Below are positions 8,987 to 17,701 of a DNA stretch of 64,000 nt, one piece after another. Positions within the stretch are counted from its first letter, which is position 1. The number at the start of each line of letters is the position of its first letter. A model generated the notes under the pieces. That model had not been told where the DNA came from. It made no database searches and worked only from the letters and a program-made list of their open reading frames with translations. This DNA comes from SHLJ01 sp041618535 (GTDB lineage Bacteria > Bacteroidota > Bacteroidia > Flavobacteriales > Flavobacteriaceae). A program made the translations under genes and the position numbers. Location: assembly GCA_041618535.1 (NCBI GenBank), contig JBFKFP010000001.1, positions 42,187 to 106,186 of the forward strand. The letters run 5' to 3'.

Positions 8987-10216
8987 TTAACGTTCCCTCA
9001 CAGAGAGCCCGATTCGCCCCATATCTCTCCAGAAATCCGGATAGGATTTACTGACAACGCCTGCATCCTCGATAAACAGCTCTGTGACAAGGGCGAGGGG
9101 AGCAAAGGCCATGGCCATCCTGTGGTCGTTATAAGTCTTCACCAACTGTTTAGTTTTCAGCTGTTCAGGAGAATGAAGTTTAAGAGTTCTATCGGTAATC
9201 TCAACCCTGCCTCCAAATTTTTCAATCTCCTGCTTCAGAGCTTCGAGCCTATCTGTCTCTTTTATTTTTAATGTATGAAGGCCGGAAAGGTCGCAATCCA
9301 AACCAAGGCCCAGGCAACTAACGGCTATGGTTTGAGCCAGGTCGGGGGTATCAACCAGGTCAAATGAAACTAAGCGATTTTCCGGGTCAGCTGTCTTCTC
9401 GAGGATCAAAACATCCCCGTCAAAACGGGATAATACTCCGAATTTTCTGTAAATAGAAACAAGTGCCGAATCCCCCTGGTAACTGTTGTCGCGATAAGAG
9501 CGGAGCTTGATCCTGGTGCCGATTGAACTTAAGGCTGCTAATGAGTAGAAATATGAAGCAGAAGACCAGTCTGATTCTACTGTTACATCTACGGCATTAT
9601 TCATTTTCCCGTATTCCTCAACCATTATTCTTCCATCTTCGAAAGAACATTTTATACCAACTCTTGACAGCAGCTTCTGGGTCATTTTTATATAAGGAAC
9701 GGAAGTTGGTTTACCCCTTAACTGGATGGTGAGTCCGCCTTTAATCATCGAACCTATCAGCATTAATGCCGTGATATACTGACTGCTGACTCCTGATTCA
9801 AGTTCTACCCAATTTAATTGGAGTTCCCGGCCTTTGATTCTTAAAGGAGGATATTCTTCCGCTTCCATGTATTTTATGTCCGCTCCAAGTTTACGCAAGG
9901 CATCTACCAGTATGCCAATTGGCCTCTGCTTCATCCGGTTTGAGCCTGTTAAAACAACCTCTCTGCCAGCCGTTGCGGCAAAATAGGCGGTCAGGAACCT
10001 CATGGCAGTCCCTGCATGATGAATATCCACTATGTCAGAATCTGATTCCAATGCTTTTTTCATCAATCTTACGTCATCTGCGTTAGAGAGATTATAAAGC
10101 TTTATTCCCGGGATTAGGGACTGCAGTATCAAGAGTCGGTTAGACTCACTTTTGGAACCCGTAAGGACGAATTCAGTACCATTAACCAGGTTGGATTGAG
10201 AAAGATGAACCTCCAT
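8987..10216 (-). CDS. aroA: 3-phosphoshikimate 1-carboxyvinyltransferase (EPSP synthase)
   Basis: Sixth step of the shikimate pathway: joins phosphoenolpyruvate to shikimate 3-phosphate. The sequence shows the N-terminal LTGSKSESNRLLIL motif (Lys and Ser substrate contacts), HAGTAMRFLTAYFA, the SGVSSQYITALMLIG segment, KETDRLEAL and the C-terminal TYNDHRMAMAFAPLAL. Length 409 is on the short side, as in Bacteroidota. It directly abuts the MazG-like gene (stop and start adjacent) in a row rsgA-dtd-mazG-aroA-queA. It feeds chorismate to the aromatic operon at 13.6-17.6 kb but is not part of it. Confidence 0.95.
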   Translation of the reverse strand: MEVHLSQSNLVNGTEFVLTGSKSESNRLLILQSLIPGIKLYNLSNADDVRLMKKALESDSDIVDIHHAGTAMRFLTAYFAATAGREVVLTGSNRMKQRPIGILVDALRKLGADIKYMEAEEYPPLRIKGRELQLNWVELESGVSSQYITALMLIGSMIKGGLTIQLRGKPTSVPYIKMTQKLLSRVGIKCSFEDGRIMVEEYGKMNNAVDVTVESDWSSASYFYSLAALSSIGTRIKLRSYRDNSYQGDSALVSIYRKFGVLSRFDGDVLILEKTADPENRLVSFDLVDTPDLAQTIAVSCLGLGLDCDLSGLHTLKIKETDRLEALKQEIEKFGGRVEITDRTLKLHSPEQLKTKQLVKTYNDHRMAMAFAPLALVTELFIEDAGVVSKSYPDFWRDMGRIGLSVRER

Positions 10217-10543
10217 TTATTTCAGCTTTTCATTTCCATGATGCCTGTCATGGTCGCGTTTCGCCTTTAATGTCAGCTTTCGTTCGAACGCTTGTTGAAG
10301 ATCGACTCCAGTCTGATTGGCAAGGCAGAGAACAACAAAAAGTACATCGGCCAATTCCTCACCCAGATCTTTTTCTTTATCACTGTCTTTTTCAGACTGC
10401 TCCCCGTAACGACGAGCAATGATTCTGGCTACCTCACCTACTTCTTCAGTTAACTGAGCCATGTTGGTCAATTCATTAAAGTACCTCACACCATGTGTTT
10501 TTATCCATTGATCTACGGCATGTTGGGCATTCGATATATCCAT
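10217..10543 (-). CDS. MazG-like nucleotide pyrophosphohydrolase
   Basis: Small all-alpha NTP pyrophosphatase, about 108 residues. The metal-binding pattern of the MazG fold is visible: LTEEVGEVARIIARR (ExxE) and GEELADVLFVVLCLAN (ExxD). Such proteins hydrolyse non-canonical or excess nucleoside triphosphates; the exact substrate is not known. ATG at 10543 (MDISNAQ) is preferred over a TTG nine codons upstream, because it removes the overlap with dtd and leaves a four-base gap. It abuts aroA downstream. Confidence 0.85.
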   Translation of the reverse strand: MDISNAQHAVDQWIKTHGVRYFNELTNMAQLTEEVGEVARIIARRYGEQSEKDSDKEKDLGEELADVLFVVLCLANQTGVDLQQAFERKLTLKAKRDHDRHHGNEKLK

Positions 10544-10547
10544 GTTT

Positions 10548-11000
10548 TTATTCTTTGTTCTTAGTATCAATTATAATGGTCACAGGGCCGTCATTAACAA
10601 GACCTACTTTCATATCCGCACCAAACTCCCCGGAGTGAACCGGCTTCCTTAAAACGGCTTCCAGATAGGCTTTAAATTTTTCATACAGCGGAATGGCCAC
10701 ATCGGGTTTTGCAGCCCTGATATAACTTGGCCTGTTTCCCTTTTTAGTACTGGCATGGAGGGTAAACTGGCTAACTACCACTATCTCTCCATTCACATCT
10801 AACAAGGATTTGTTCATGACCTCGTTCTCATCTGGAAAAATACGAAGATTGATTATCTTATTCACCAGCCACTGAATATCTTCCTGACCATCCTCATTCA
10901 CTATGCCAAGCAATACGAGCAATCCCGTACCGATTTCAGCTGCATTCCGCCCGGCAATTTTTACATGGCATTCCGATACTCTTTGAACAACTGCGCGCAT
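10548..11000 (-). CDS. dtd: D-aminoacyl-tRNA deacylase
   Basis: Removes D-amino acids (and Gly from tRNA-Ala) mischarged on tRNA. Complete at 150 residues. The two signatures of the dimeric active site are present: SQFTLHASTKKGNRPSY and the Gly-cisPro loop NDGPVTIIID near the C-terminus. The start MRAVVQRVS is the classical one. Two bases separate it from rsgA, so the two are probably cotranscribed. Confidence 0.96.
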   Translation of the reverse strand: MRAVVQRVSECHVKIAGRNAAEIGTGLLVLLGIVNEDGQEDIQWLVNKIINLRIFPDENEVMNKSLLDVNGEIVVVSQFTLHASTKKGNRPSYIRAAKPDVAIPLYEKFKAYLEAVLRKPVHSGEFGADMKVGLVNDGPVTIIIDTKNKE

Positions 11001-11002
11001 AC

Positions 11003-11935
11003 CTATTCCCTGTAATTTTCCTCCTCCCCCTCAAGGATCTGAAGATAGCTCCTGTACCTCGAATAGGCTACTTCATCGTTTTCAAGAGCCTCCTTAACCG
11101 CGCATTTGGGTTCATGCATGTGGAGGCAGTTATTGAATTTGCATTGCTCCTTTAAACGGAAGAACTCCGGGAAATAATCTCCGACCTCATCCTCGTCCAT
11201 ATCTACCACCCCGAAACCACGTATTCCCGGGGTATCTATTATCTTGGCATCGAAACTCAGATCGAACATCTCTGCGAATGTGGTGGTGTGCTGCCCCTGC
11301 AGATGCTGCTCAGAGATGGCCCGGGTCTTTAAATTCAATCCGGGTTCAAGCGCATTGATCAGGGTAGATTTACCAACTCCTGAATTCCCTGAAAACATGT
11401 TGACTTTACCGATCATCAGCTCCTTCACTTTATCAATATTCTTTCCGGTAGCAGCTGATATGCCAATACACTCATAACCGATCTTTCTGTAAACAGATGC
11501 GAGGTACCTGCCCTCCAGCATATCCTCTTCATCATACATATCCATCTTGTTAAAGAGCAAGATCGTTTTTATTGAATAAGCTTCAGCGGTAACAAGAAAC
11601 CGATCGATAAAACTTGTAAAGGTCACGGGGCTCTTGATGGTGATCAACAGAAAAACCTGGTCGATATTACTGGCGATAATATGTGTTTGAGCTGACAGCT
11701 TTACCGACTTTCTTACGATATAATTTTTGCGTTCCTGTATACGTTTGATGATCCCCGTTTCTTTATCGCTTTTGTCCTCCAGCTCAAATTCCACGAAATC
11801 ACCCACTGCAATTGGATTGGTGCTTTTGATTTCCTCGATCCTGAACTTGCCTTTTATACGGCAATCATAGACCTTACCATTCAATGTTTTGACGGTATAC
11901 CAGCTACCTGTGGATTTATAAACTTGACCGGTCAT
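11003..11935 (-). CDS. rsgA: ribosome small subunit-dependent GTPase A (RsgA/YjeQ)
   Basis: GTPase that checks late maturation of the 30S subunit. It has the circularly permuted G-domain order: NKMD (G4) first, then GNSGVGKSTLINAL (G1, P-loop) and DTPGIRGFG (G3). An OB fold precedes it and a zinc knuckle follows (CKFNNCLHMHEPKC). The start is set at ATG 11935 (MTGQVYKSTGSWYTV), the normal N-terminus of the family; a TTG seven codons upstream would add seven unconserved residues. It is the first gene of a run continuing through dtd, mazG-like, aroA and queA. Confidence 0.95.
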   Translation of the reverse strand: MTGQVYKSTGSWYTVKTLNGKVYDCRIKGKFRIEEIKSTNPIAVGDFVEFELEDKSDKETGIIKRIQERKNYIVRKSVKLSAQTHIIASNIDQVFLLITIKSPVTFTSFIDRFLVTAEAYSIKTILLFNKMDMYDEEDMLEGRYLASVYRKIGYECIGISAATGKNIDKVKELMIGKVNMFSGNSGVGKSTLINALEPGLNLKTRAISEQHLQGQHTTTFAEMFDLSFDAKIIDTPGIRGFGVVDMDEDEVGDYFPEFFRLKEQCKFNNCLHMHEPKCAVKEALENDEVAYSRYRSYLQILEGEEENYRE

Positions 11936-12019
11936 CAGATTCCAAAAGTAAGTCAAAAAATAATGACGCAGGTTATCTATTAATATCTATATTCGCTTAT
12001 CAAAAATATTAAATCAACC

Positions 12020-12670
12020 ATGAAGAACATTTTTCTAATCGTGATGGCTTGTCTCTTTTGCTCAACCATCAATGGACAAACCAACCTATATGTTAATCCG
12101 GAGTTCGAAGCAATAGCCCTGGAACATAAAATTATTGCCGTTGTACCTTTTAAAACCCAGGTCACGCTCCGACCCAAGCAAATGAAAGACATGACGCCTG
12201 AGCAACTCGACAGGCTTGAAAAAGCGGAGGGAGAGGGCATTCAAACAGCTATGTACTCGTGGTTTTTAAAACGAAAGAAGCGCGGCAAACTCCAATCTAT
12301 CGAAGTTCAGGATCCAAAGGTTACCACAGCGATGCTTGGCAAAATGGATATCTCATATGACAACATAACAAACTACACGCCGAAGGAATTGGCTGAGATC
12401 CTGGAAGTTGATGCAGTGATCTCCGGCGAATTCGAAACGAATAAACCTATGTCTGAAGGAGCCTCTGCCGTTCTTGGATTGCTCGTTGGGTTTTGGGGCA
12501 GCACTAATAATGCAGTTGTCAATATGAGTGTACATAATGCAGCCGATGGCGTACTTCTATGGAATTATAACAAGAAAGTAACCGGAAGTATCGGGAGCAG
12601 CCCGGAAGACCTTATCAATGTCCTTATGAGAAAAGCCTCACGCCGATTAGCCTATACAAAAGCTGATTAG
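12020..12670 (+). CDS. secreted protein with CsgG/LpoB-like fold features, function unknown
   Basis: A 216-residue exported protein: signal peptide ending near STINGQ, then a domain starting IIAVVPFKTQVTLRP and later ELAEILEVDAVISGEF. The pattern 'IAVxPF ... AxxLxVDAVxxG' is the one seen in CsgG/FlgT/LpoB-type periplasmic domains, but the similarity is general and I do not assign a role. A hydrophobic Gly-rich stretch (AVLGLLVGFWGS) lies at about 150-165. It is a single gene, divergent from rsgA, with a possible promoter TATATTCG at 11988-11995 and a strong terminator after it. Confidence 0.6.
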   Translation: MKNIFLIVMACLFCSTINGQTNLYVNPEFEAIALEHKIIAVVPFKTQVTLRPKQMKDMTPEQLDRLEKAEGEGIQTAMYSWFLKRKKRGKLQSIEVQDPKVTTAMLGKMDISYDNITNYTPKELAEILEVDAVISGEFETNKPMSEGASAVLGLLVGFWGSTNNAVVNMSVHNAADGVLLWNYNKKVTGSIGSSPEDLINVLMRKASRRLAYTKAD

Positions 12671-12694
12671 CTCAAAAAAAGTAAAGATTGATAA

Positions 12695-12718
12695 AAGCTC
12701 GCTTCGGCGGGCTTTTTT
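12695..12718 (+). terminator. intrinsic terminator with UUCG loop
   Basis: Eight-base stem AAGCTCGC / GCGGGCTT (one G-T pair) closed by TTCG at 12695-12714 and followed by a run of Ts to 12718. It ends the transcript of the secreted protein at 12020-12670. Confidence 0.92.
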
Positions 12719-12846
12719 AATTCATGTTCAATTCCGAATTTTAAAATTCGGGGTTTAAAATATTTATCAGGATTTCATTAAATTTAAGGGAAAGAAAAAT
12801 TGATTTCAGAATTGGATTTGTCTGAAGTTACCTAAAAATTTAAGCT

Positions 12847-13596
12847 ATGAAAAAAATATGCTTCCTCAGCCTTCTTGCATTCGGTACGATTCTTAATTCA
12901 GGTGCCCAAACAGATACGGTTGTCAGCAGTCATGAAAATGAATGGCAATTCGAAGTTACTCCCTATGTCTGGATAGCAGGATTCAGGGCGGTGACCGATT
13001 TCAGGCAGGGACTTAGTACCCAGGTTGAAGCCGACTTTTCAAAAATCCGCGAAAAACTTGAGTTAACCGGTTCTTTGCATGCTGAAGTTTCAAATGGCCG
13101 ATTCTTTTTTATGGGAGACCTGATCTATTTCAGATCAGATAAAGGTGGTTTCCTTGATACTGAGCCCACACAAACCCGATTGTTCATAGATCAATGGGCA
13201 GCAGAACTAGGAGGAGGATACAATTTTGTGAATAATGATAATGCCTTCCTGGTAGACGGACTCATCGGCTGGCGGAATTTTAATATCGACAGCAGGTTAA
13301 CGATAGACAGCCAGGAGGAATTTGACCGAAAGCTTATTGCAAACGATTTATTCGTGGGAGCAAGAATGAAAATTTACCAAGACCGGTGGAGTTTCATTTT
13401 GAGAGGGGATATGGGAGGATTCGGATGGGGTTCTGATTTGAGCTGGCGAATCGATGCGCTTGGCGGCTACCAGTTCAGTGAGCTTTTTACATTTAAATTT
13501 GGGTTACAAGCCTTGAGCATCGATTACAGGAAAGATACTTACGGTCTGGAAATGCTAACAACTGGCCTGACCTTTGGTGGTGAAATCAATTTTTGA
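12847..13596 (+). CDS. outer-membrane beta-barrel protein, function unknown
   Basis: A 249-residue protein with a signal peptide (MKKICFLSLLAFGTILNSGAQ) followed by regularly alternating aromatic/polar strands: WQFEVTPYVWIAGF, RFFFMGDLIYFRS, WAAELGGGYNF, FLVDGLIGWRNF, WSFILRGDMGGFGWGS and a last strand LTTGLTFGGEINF ending in Phe, the usual C-terminal signal of outer-membrane barrels. The WxGxxxxR-like arrangement resembles small OmpW/OmpX-like proteins in size, but I do not recognise a specific family. It stands alone between two terminators. Confidence 0.65.
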   Translation: MKKICFLSLLAFGTILNSGAQTDTVVSSHENEWQFEVTPYVWIAGFRAVTDFRQGLSTQVEADFSKIREKLELTGSLHAEVSNGRFFFMGDLIYFRSDKGGFLDTEPTQTRLFIDQWAAELGGGYNFVNNDNAFLVDGLIGWRNFNIDSRLTIDSQEEFDRKLIANDLFVGARMKIYQDRWSFILRGDMGGFGWGSDLSWRIDALGGYQFSELFTFKFGLQALSIDYRKDTYGLEMLTTGLTFGGEINF

Positions 13597-13621
13597 TATC
13601 CCCTGAAAAAAATACAAAAAA

Positions 13622-13642
13622 CCCGCCGAAGCGGGCTTTTTT
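13622..13642. terminator. bidirectional intrinsic terminator
   Basis: CCCGC - CGAA - GCGGG at 13622-13635, then CTTTTTT on the plus strand, and a T-rich run on the minus strand (plus-strand As at 13605-13620). It lies between the convergent barrel gene and the aromatic operon and serves both. Confidence 0.9.
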
Positions 13643-13643
13643 A

Positions 13644-14726
13644 TCAGTCGTTAATAATTTTTTCCTGGTGATTGATAGACTCCTGGTGAATGGCCTTGAA
13701 CATCCGAAGAACAAATTCTTCACTAAGGTTTTTCTCTTCACCCTCAAGGATCATCTTCCCGAGGATTTCATTCCACCGTTTGGTTTGCAGAACCGCCACG
13801 TTGTACTCTTTTTTCAAATTTCCTATATCGTCTGCAACAGTCATGCGTTTCCCCAGCATCTCGATTAGCTGGTGATCAATAACATCGATCTTGGTTCTAA
13901 GCGTATTGATCCTGTTGTTGAATTCGGCTTCATCACCCGATTCTTTTCTTACCCTTAAATCCTCCATATATTGAATCATTGATTCAGGGGTGATCTGCTG
14001 TGCCGCATCGCTCCAGGCATTATCCGGATCATGATGGGTTTCAACCATCAAACCATCATAATTCAGGTCAAGAGCGGTTTGGCAGAGATCAAAAATAATA
14101 TCTCTCTTCCCGGCAATATGCGAGGGATCAAGCAATAAAGGAAGATCGGGGAATCGATTCTGAAGGTCGATCGCCAACTGCCACTCCGGGTTGTTCCTGT
14201 AGCGCGTTTTCTCGTAGGTTGAGAAACCACGGTGGATAACCCCTATATTCTTGATATCGGCCTTATAAATTCGCTCAACAGCTCCAAGCCACAATGAAAG
14301 GTCAGGATTCACCGGATTCTTGATCAGGACCGGCTTATCGGTACCTCTCAGGGCATCGGCTATTTCCTGGACAATAAACGGACTAACAGTAGTTCTCGCC
14401 CCTATCCAGAAAATGTCCACATCGTGTTGCATGGCCAGGTCAACGTGATTCGCATTGGCAACCTCGGTTGTTATCAGCAACCCGGTTTCCTCTTTTGCAC
14501 GTTGTAACCATTTCAATCCAAGGGCTCCAACACCTTCAAAATTACCCGGGCGCGTCCTGGGTTTCCATATTCCCGCACGAAAAACGGTCGCATCGCTATC
14601 CTTGAGCTTGTGGGCTATGGTCAGCACCTGTTCTTCTGTTTCAGCACTACACGGACCGGCGATCACCAACGGATGGGAAAGTCCCATGCCGTCGAGCCAA
14701 TTTCGGAGTTCTTTCTTATTTTCCAT
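13644..14726 (-). CDS. aroF: bifunctional DAHP synthase / chorismate mutase
   Basis: Fuses the first step of the shikimate pathway (phosphoenolpyruvate + erythrose 4-phosphate to DAHP) to the branch-point step chorismate to prephenate. Residues about 1-255 are the DAHP synthase barrel (IAGPCSAET, FRAGIWKPRTRPGNFEG, WIGARTTVSPF, KNPVNPD, LLLDPSHIAGKRD). Residues about 265-360 are an AroQ-type chorismate mutase (INTLRTKIDVIDHQLIEML, KRMTVADDIGNLKK). The mutase is at the C-terminus, the reverse of the Bacillus order. Fusion allows prephenate or chorismate end products to act on DAHP synthase; no separate allosteric domain is seen. It is last in the aromatic operon, five bases after tyrA. Confidence 0.93.
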   Translation of the reverse strand: MENKKELRNWLDGMGLSHPLVIAGPCSAETEEQVLTIAHKLKDSDATVFRAGIWKPRTRPGNFEGVGALGLKWLQRAKEETGLLITTEVANANHVDLAMQHDVDIFWIGARTTVSPFIVQEIADALRGTDKPVLIKNPVNPDLSLWLGAVERIYKADIKNIGVIHRGFSTYEKTRYRNNPEWQLAIDLQNRFPDLPLLLDPSHIAGKRDIIFDLCQTALDLNYDGLMVETHHDPDNAWSDAAQQITPESMIQYMEDLRVRKESGDEAEFNNRINTLRTKIDVIDHQLIEMLGKRMTVADDIGNLKKEYNVAVLQTKRWNEILGKMILEGEEKNLSEEFVLRMFKAIHQESINHQEKIIND

Positions 14727-14731
14727 AACAA

Positions 14732-15586
14732 CTATTCTTCTATTCCTTTTAAAATCTGTTTTATATAATTTGTGTTAGCCATTTCTTCATAAATTCTTTC
14801 GAATTCCCCGGCCTCCATCAGTTTCTTGAAATTTTCAAGATTGCAAATGTACTCATTTAAAGTCTCAATTACATTGGTTTTATTCTGCCTGAAAATCGGG
14901 GTCCACATATCGGGTGAACTTTTCGCCAGTCTAACTGTGCTTTCGAAACCGCTTCCTGCCATGTCAAAAATGTCGCGTTCATTCTTTTCTTTTTCGATCA
15001 CAGTCTTTCCAAGCATGAAGGAGCTGATATGTGACAAATGGGAAACGTAAGCGATATGTTTATCGTGGGCTTTGGGTTTCATATATCGTATACGCATTCC
15101 CATATGCTGAAAGACGTTCAAGGCTTTCTCCTGAAGCTTGAATGCGGTTTCCTCTACCTCACAAATGATATTGGTCTTACCAGCGAACAAGCCCCGAACC
15201 GCCGCTTGCGGACCACTGAATTCTGTTCCTGCAATAGGATGTGTAGCAAGGAAATTCCGTCTCTTGTGGTGTTCACTAACCACTTTGCATATATCTTCTT
15301 TGGTAGAGCCCACATCAAGCACAACTGCTTCATCCGGAATTCGATTTAAAATTTCAGGAAGAAACTCTACAGCTGCATCAACCGGTATGGCCAGTATGAC
15401 AAACTCAGCGTTGGCCAGGTCTTCAATTTCAAATTGTTTGTCGATGATTCCGAGGTCGAGGGCTTGTTTGACATGATCGGGTTTTGAATCGATCCCATAT
15501 ACCCTGAGTTCGGGATACAAAGCCTTTATATCCAGGGCCATGCTTCCTCCAATCAATCCAACTCCTATGACATGCAAGCTATTCAT
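14732..15586 (-). CDS. tyrA: prephenate dehydrogenase
   Basis: Oxidative decarboxylation of prephenate to 4-hydroxyphenylpyruvate, the tyrosine branch. N-terminal Rossmann fold (GVGLIGGSMALDIKAL), catalytic-domain segments ATHPIAGTEFSGPQAA (the conserved His) and HIAYVSHLSHISSFML. Length 284 is normal for a monofunctional enzyme without an ACT domain. Its stop is directly followed upstream by the aminotransferase gene (stop/start adjacent at 15586/15587), so the two are cotranscribed. Confidence 0.93.
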   Translation of the reverse strand: MNSLHVIGVGLIGGSMALDIKALYPELRVYGIDSKPDHVKQALDLGIIDKQFEIEDLANAEFVILAIPVDAAVEFLPEILNRIPDEAVVLDVGSTKEDICKVVSEHHKRRNFLATHPIAGTEFSGPQAAVRGLFAGKTNIICEVEETAFKLQEKALNVFQHMGMRIRYMKPKAHDKHIAYVSHLSHISSFMLGKTVIEKEKNERDIFDMAGSGFESTVRLAKSSPDMWTPIFRQNKTNVIETLNEYICNLENFKKLMEAGEFERIYEEMANTNYIKQILKGIEE

Positions 15587-16729
15587 TTATTTGATCCTGT
15601 TTAAAGCTTCTTCAATCTGCTCTTCGGGAGCGCAGAGTGAAAAGCGGATAAAACCCTCTCCATTGCTTCCGAATATCGAACCCGGAGCGATGAAAATATG
15701 ATGATTCTTCAGAATCAAATCTACATACTCCTCAGACTTGAAGTATTCAGGCAACTTAGCCCAGACAAACATTCCTGCAGAATGCCTGTCGAAGGTACAT
15801 TTCATTTTTTCAGCCATTTGCCAGATCATGTTACGCCTTTTCTCATATACGCTGTTCAGACTACTATACCACACTTTCGAGCACTGCAATGCTTCAATTG
15901 CACCCTTCTGAACACCATAAAACATTCCGGAATCCATATTGCTCTTTACCTGCAAGACATTCCTGATATGATCCTCATTACCCACAACCATTCCTACACG
16001 CCATCCTGCCATATTGAAGGTCTTACTGAGGGAATTTAACTCTATGCAGCTTTCCTTGGCCCGATTCACTTTAAGCAGGCTCCTTGGAGAATCGGTTAAA
16101 AGGAAACTATATGGATTATCATTGACAAGAAGAATATCATTGTGCTTCGCAAAAGCCACCAACTCTGTCAGTGTTTTATAATCGGCCTGGGCGCCTGTTG
16201 GCATATGGGGATAGTTGATCCACATCAACTTGACCCGGGAAAGATCGGACTGCTGCAGGGCCATAATATCGGGCAGCCAATTGTTATCCTGGTTCAGGTC
16301 ATAATATACCGGGGTTGCTCCCAATAATTTAGTTACCGCGCTGTAGGTGGGGTAACCCGGGTTAGGAACAAGGGCCTGATCACCAGGATTCAGATAAGCC
16401 ATCGAAATGTGCATGATGCCCTCCTTACTTCCCATCAATGGGAGGATTTCGGTATTCGCACTAAGGTTTACCCCATAATGCTCCTTGTAAAATCCTGCCA
16501 TGGCGGCACGTAATTCAGGTAATCCCTGGTAGCTCTGGTAACGATGGGCATTATCATGGTCGAGGCTGGACTCAAGAGCCATAATCACCCGCTGTGGCGG
16601 TTGAAGATCTGGGCTGCCAATCCCCAGGTTGACCACAGGAATCCCGTTCGCCATCATGAGGTTGATCTCTCTCATCTTTCTGGAGAAGTAATATTCCTGA
16701 ACACTTTTTAACCGATCTGAGGGAATCAT
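15587..16729 (-). CDS. class I/II PLP aminotransferase of the aromatic operon
   Basis: Fold-type I aminotransferase, 380 residues. The PLP lysine motif is SLSKTFNMAGWRVG at about residues 230-243; NLGIGSPDLQPP and the C-terminal FIRFSLCAPEEQIEEAL (substrate Arg) fit the aspartate/aromatic aminotransferase group. Lying between pheA and tyrA, with ATG overlapping the pheA stop by four bases, it most likely transaminates phenylpyruvate and 4-hydroxyphenylpyruvate with glutamate, or prephenate to arogenate. Sequence alone does not separate these or exclude a wider role such as LL-diaminopimelate or aspartate transamination. Confidence 0.85.
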   Translation of the reverse strand: MIPSDRLKSVQEYYFSRKMREINLMMANGIPVVNLGIGSPDLQPPQRVIMALESSLDHDNAHRYQSYQGLPELRAAMAGFYKEHYGVNLSANTEILPLMGSKEGIMHISMAYLNPGDQALVPNPGYPTYSAVTKLLGATPVYYDLNQDNNWLPDIMALQQSDLSRVKLMWINYPHMPTGAQADYKTLTELVAFAKHNDILLVNDNPYSFLLTDSPRSLLKVNRAKESCIELNSLSKTFNMAGWRVGMVVGNEDHIRNVLQVKSNMDSGMFYGVQKGAIEALQCSKVWYSSLNSVYEKRRNMIWQMAEKMKCTFDRHSAGMFVWAKLPEYFKSEEYVDLILKNHHIFIAPGSIFGSNGEGFIRFSLCAPEEQIEEALNRIK

Positions 16730-17556
16730 AATAACTTCGCATTTTTATATTCTCCAAGCACTTTGAAATGCTCGGCCATAATGTTTAATAGTGACTTGGC
16801 CTTTTTGTGATCCTCATAGGAATCAAAGGTCACATCTACAAAAAAGGCATATTTCCACGGGGTTTCAATTTTCGGCAGGGATTGTATCTTCGTTAAATTA
16901 AGCTTACAATCACTCATCACATTCAATACTGTTGCCAGGCTGCCCCGTTTATGGTCTAACTCGAATTTAAGTGAGGCTTTATCGATTTCCGATTCAGGGA
17001 TTTCATGATTCTCCCTTTTTACAATTACAAATCGCGTTTCATTATGCCTGATGGTCTGGATGCTTCTCGCCAAAATATCCAGTTCAAAAAGCTTTGCAGC
17101 CAAGTCACTTCCTATTGCTGCAACTCCACTTTTATTCGTATTTCTGATCCTCATGGCCACCTCTGCGGTATCCTTGTCCTCCACCAGTTTTATATGAGGA
17201 TATTGCCTGAAAAACTCCTTGCACTGGAGCAAGGCCATGGGATGCGAATACACTTCCCTGATATCTTCAATCGACTGGCCGGGAAGCGCCATGAGGTTAT
17301 GCTGGATATCAAGGTAATATTCACCAACCACGTATAGATGATGCTGGTCGATAAGGGCGTAATTCGGAATTATGGACCCGACGATAGAATTTTCAATTGC
17401 CATAATCACAGCGTCTGTGTCATTCCCAATCAAACTCTCAACCGCGCGGTCAAAAGTTAAACACTCCAGAATGTCGACCTTGTCGTCAAAATAGTTTTTG
17501 GCGACTATATGATGGAATGATCCCTTAACTCCCTGTATGGCCACTTTCCTAATCAT
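16726..17556 (-). CDS. pheA: prephenate dehydratase with ACT domain
   Basis: Converts prephenate to phenylpyruvate. The catalytic domain (about 1-180) carries the family motif NETRFVIV with the Thr-Arg-Phe triad; an ACT domain follows (SLKFELDHKRGSLATVLNVM ... WKYAFFVDVTF), which normally binds Phe for feedback inhibition. The usual ESRP ligand motif reads QSLP here. The start is ATG 17556 (MIRKVAIQGVKGSFH); a TTG two codons upstream is less likely and would sit on the T-run of the attenuator. First gene of the aromatic operon. Expression is probably controlled by the leader peptide and terminator directly upstream. Confidence 0.93.
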   Translation of the reverse strand: MIRKVAIQGVKGSFHHIVAKNYFDDKVDILECLTFDRAVESLIGNDTDAVIMAIENSIVGSIIPNYALIDQHHLYVVGEYYLDIQHNLMALPGQSIEDIREVYSHPMALLQCKEFFRQYPHIKLVEDKDTAEVAMRIRNTNKSGVAAIGSDLAAKLFELDILARSIQTIRHNETRFVIVKRENHEIPESEIDKASLKFELDHKRGSLATVLNVMSDCKLNLTKIQSLPKIETPWKYAFFVDVTFDSYEDHKKAKSLLNIMAEHFKVLGEYKNAKLL

Positions 17557-17563
17557 AGGCAAT

Positions 17564-17591
17564 AAAAAAAAGTCCCGAAAGATCGAGACTT
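17564..17591 (-). terminator. leader terminator (attenuator) of the aromatic operon
   Basis: Minus-strand stem AAGTCTCGA (17591-17583) / TCGGGACTT (17578-17570), nine pairs with one G-T, loop TCTT, then continuous Ts to 17564. It ends only seven bases before the pheA ATG and lies downstream of the aromatic leader frame, with no other gene ending here, so it is a leader terminator. An upstream segment GAGGCTTG (17628-17621) can pair with CAAGTCTC (17592-17585), eight pairs with one G-T, taking away the 5' arm of the stem: a candidate antiterminator. Confidence 0.88.
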
Positions 17592-17634
17592 GATTTATAT
17601 TTCATTTAAATATCACATAGCAAGCCTCTTTCCT

Positions 17635-17691
17635 TTAACTAAAAAAGAAATAAAACCAGCTGTAATATGCGAAATTTACTAGTGTTCTCAT
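17635..17691 (-). CDS. aromatic-rich leader peptide of the pheA operon
   Basis: An 18-codon frame, ATG to TAA, reading MRTLVNFAYYSWFYFFFS. Nine of 18 residues are aromatic (five Phe, three Tyr, one Trp), eight of them in the last ten positions before the final Ser. It starts about ten bases after a promoter-like site and ends 43 bases before the 5' arm of the leader terminator. A protecting hairpin can form between TCTTTTTT (over the Phe codons) and AGGAAAGA just after the stop. This is the layout of the classical Phe/Trp attenuators: slow translation at Phe/Tyr codons would free the antiterminator. No good Shine-Dalgarno is seen, as is common in Bacteroidota. Confidence 0.85.
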   Translation of the reverse strand: MRTLVNFAYYSWFYFFFS

Positions 17692-17701
17692 TATTGTCTG
17701 G

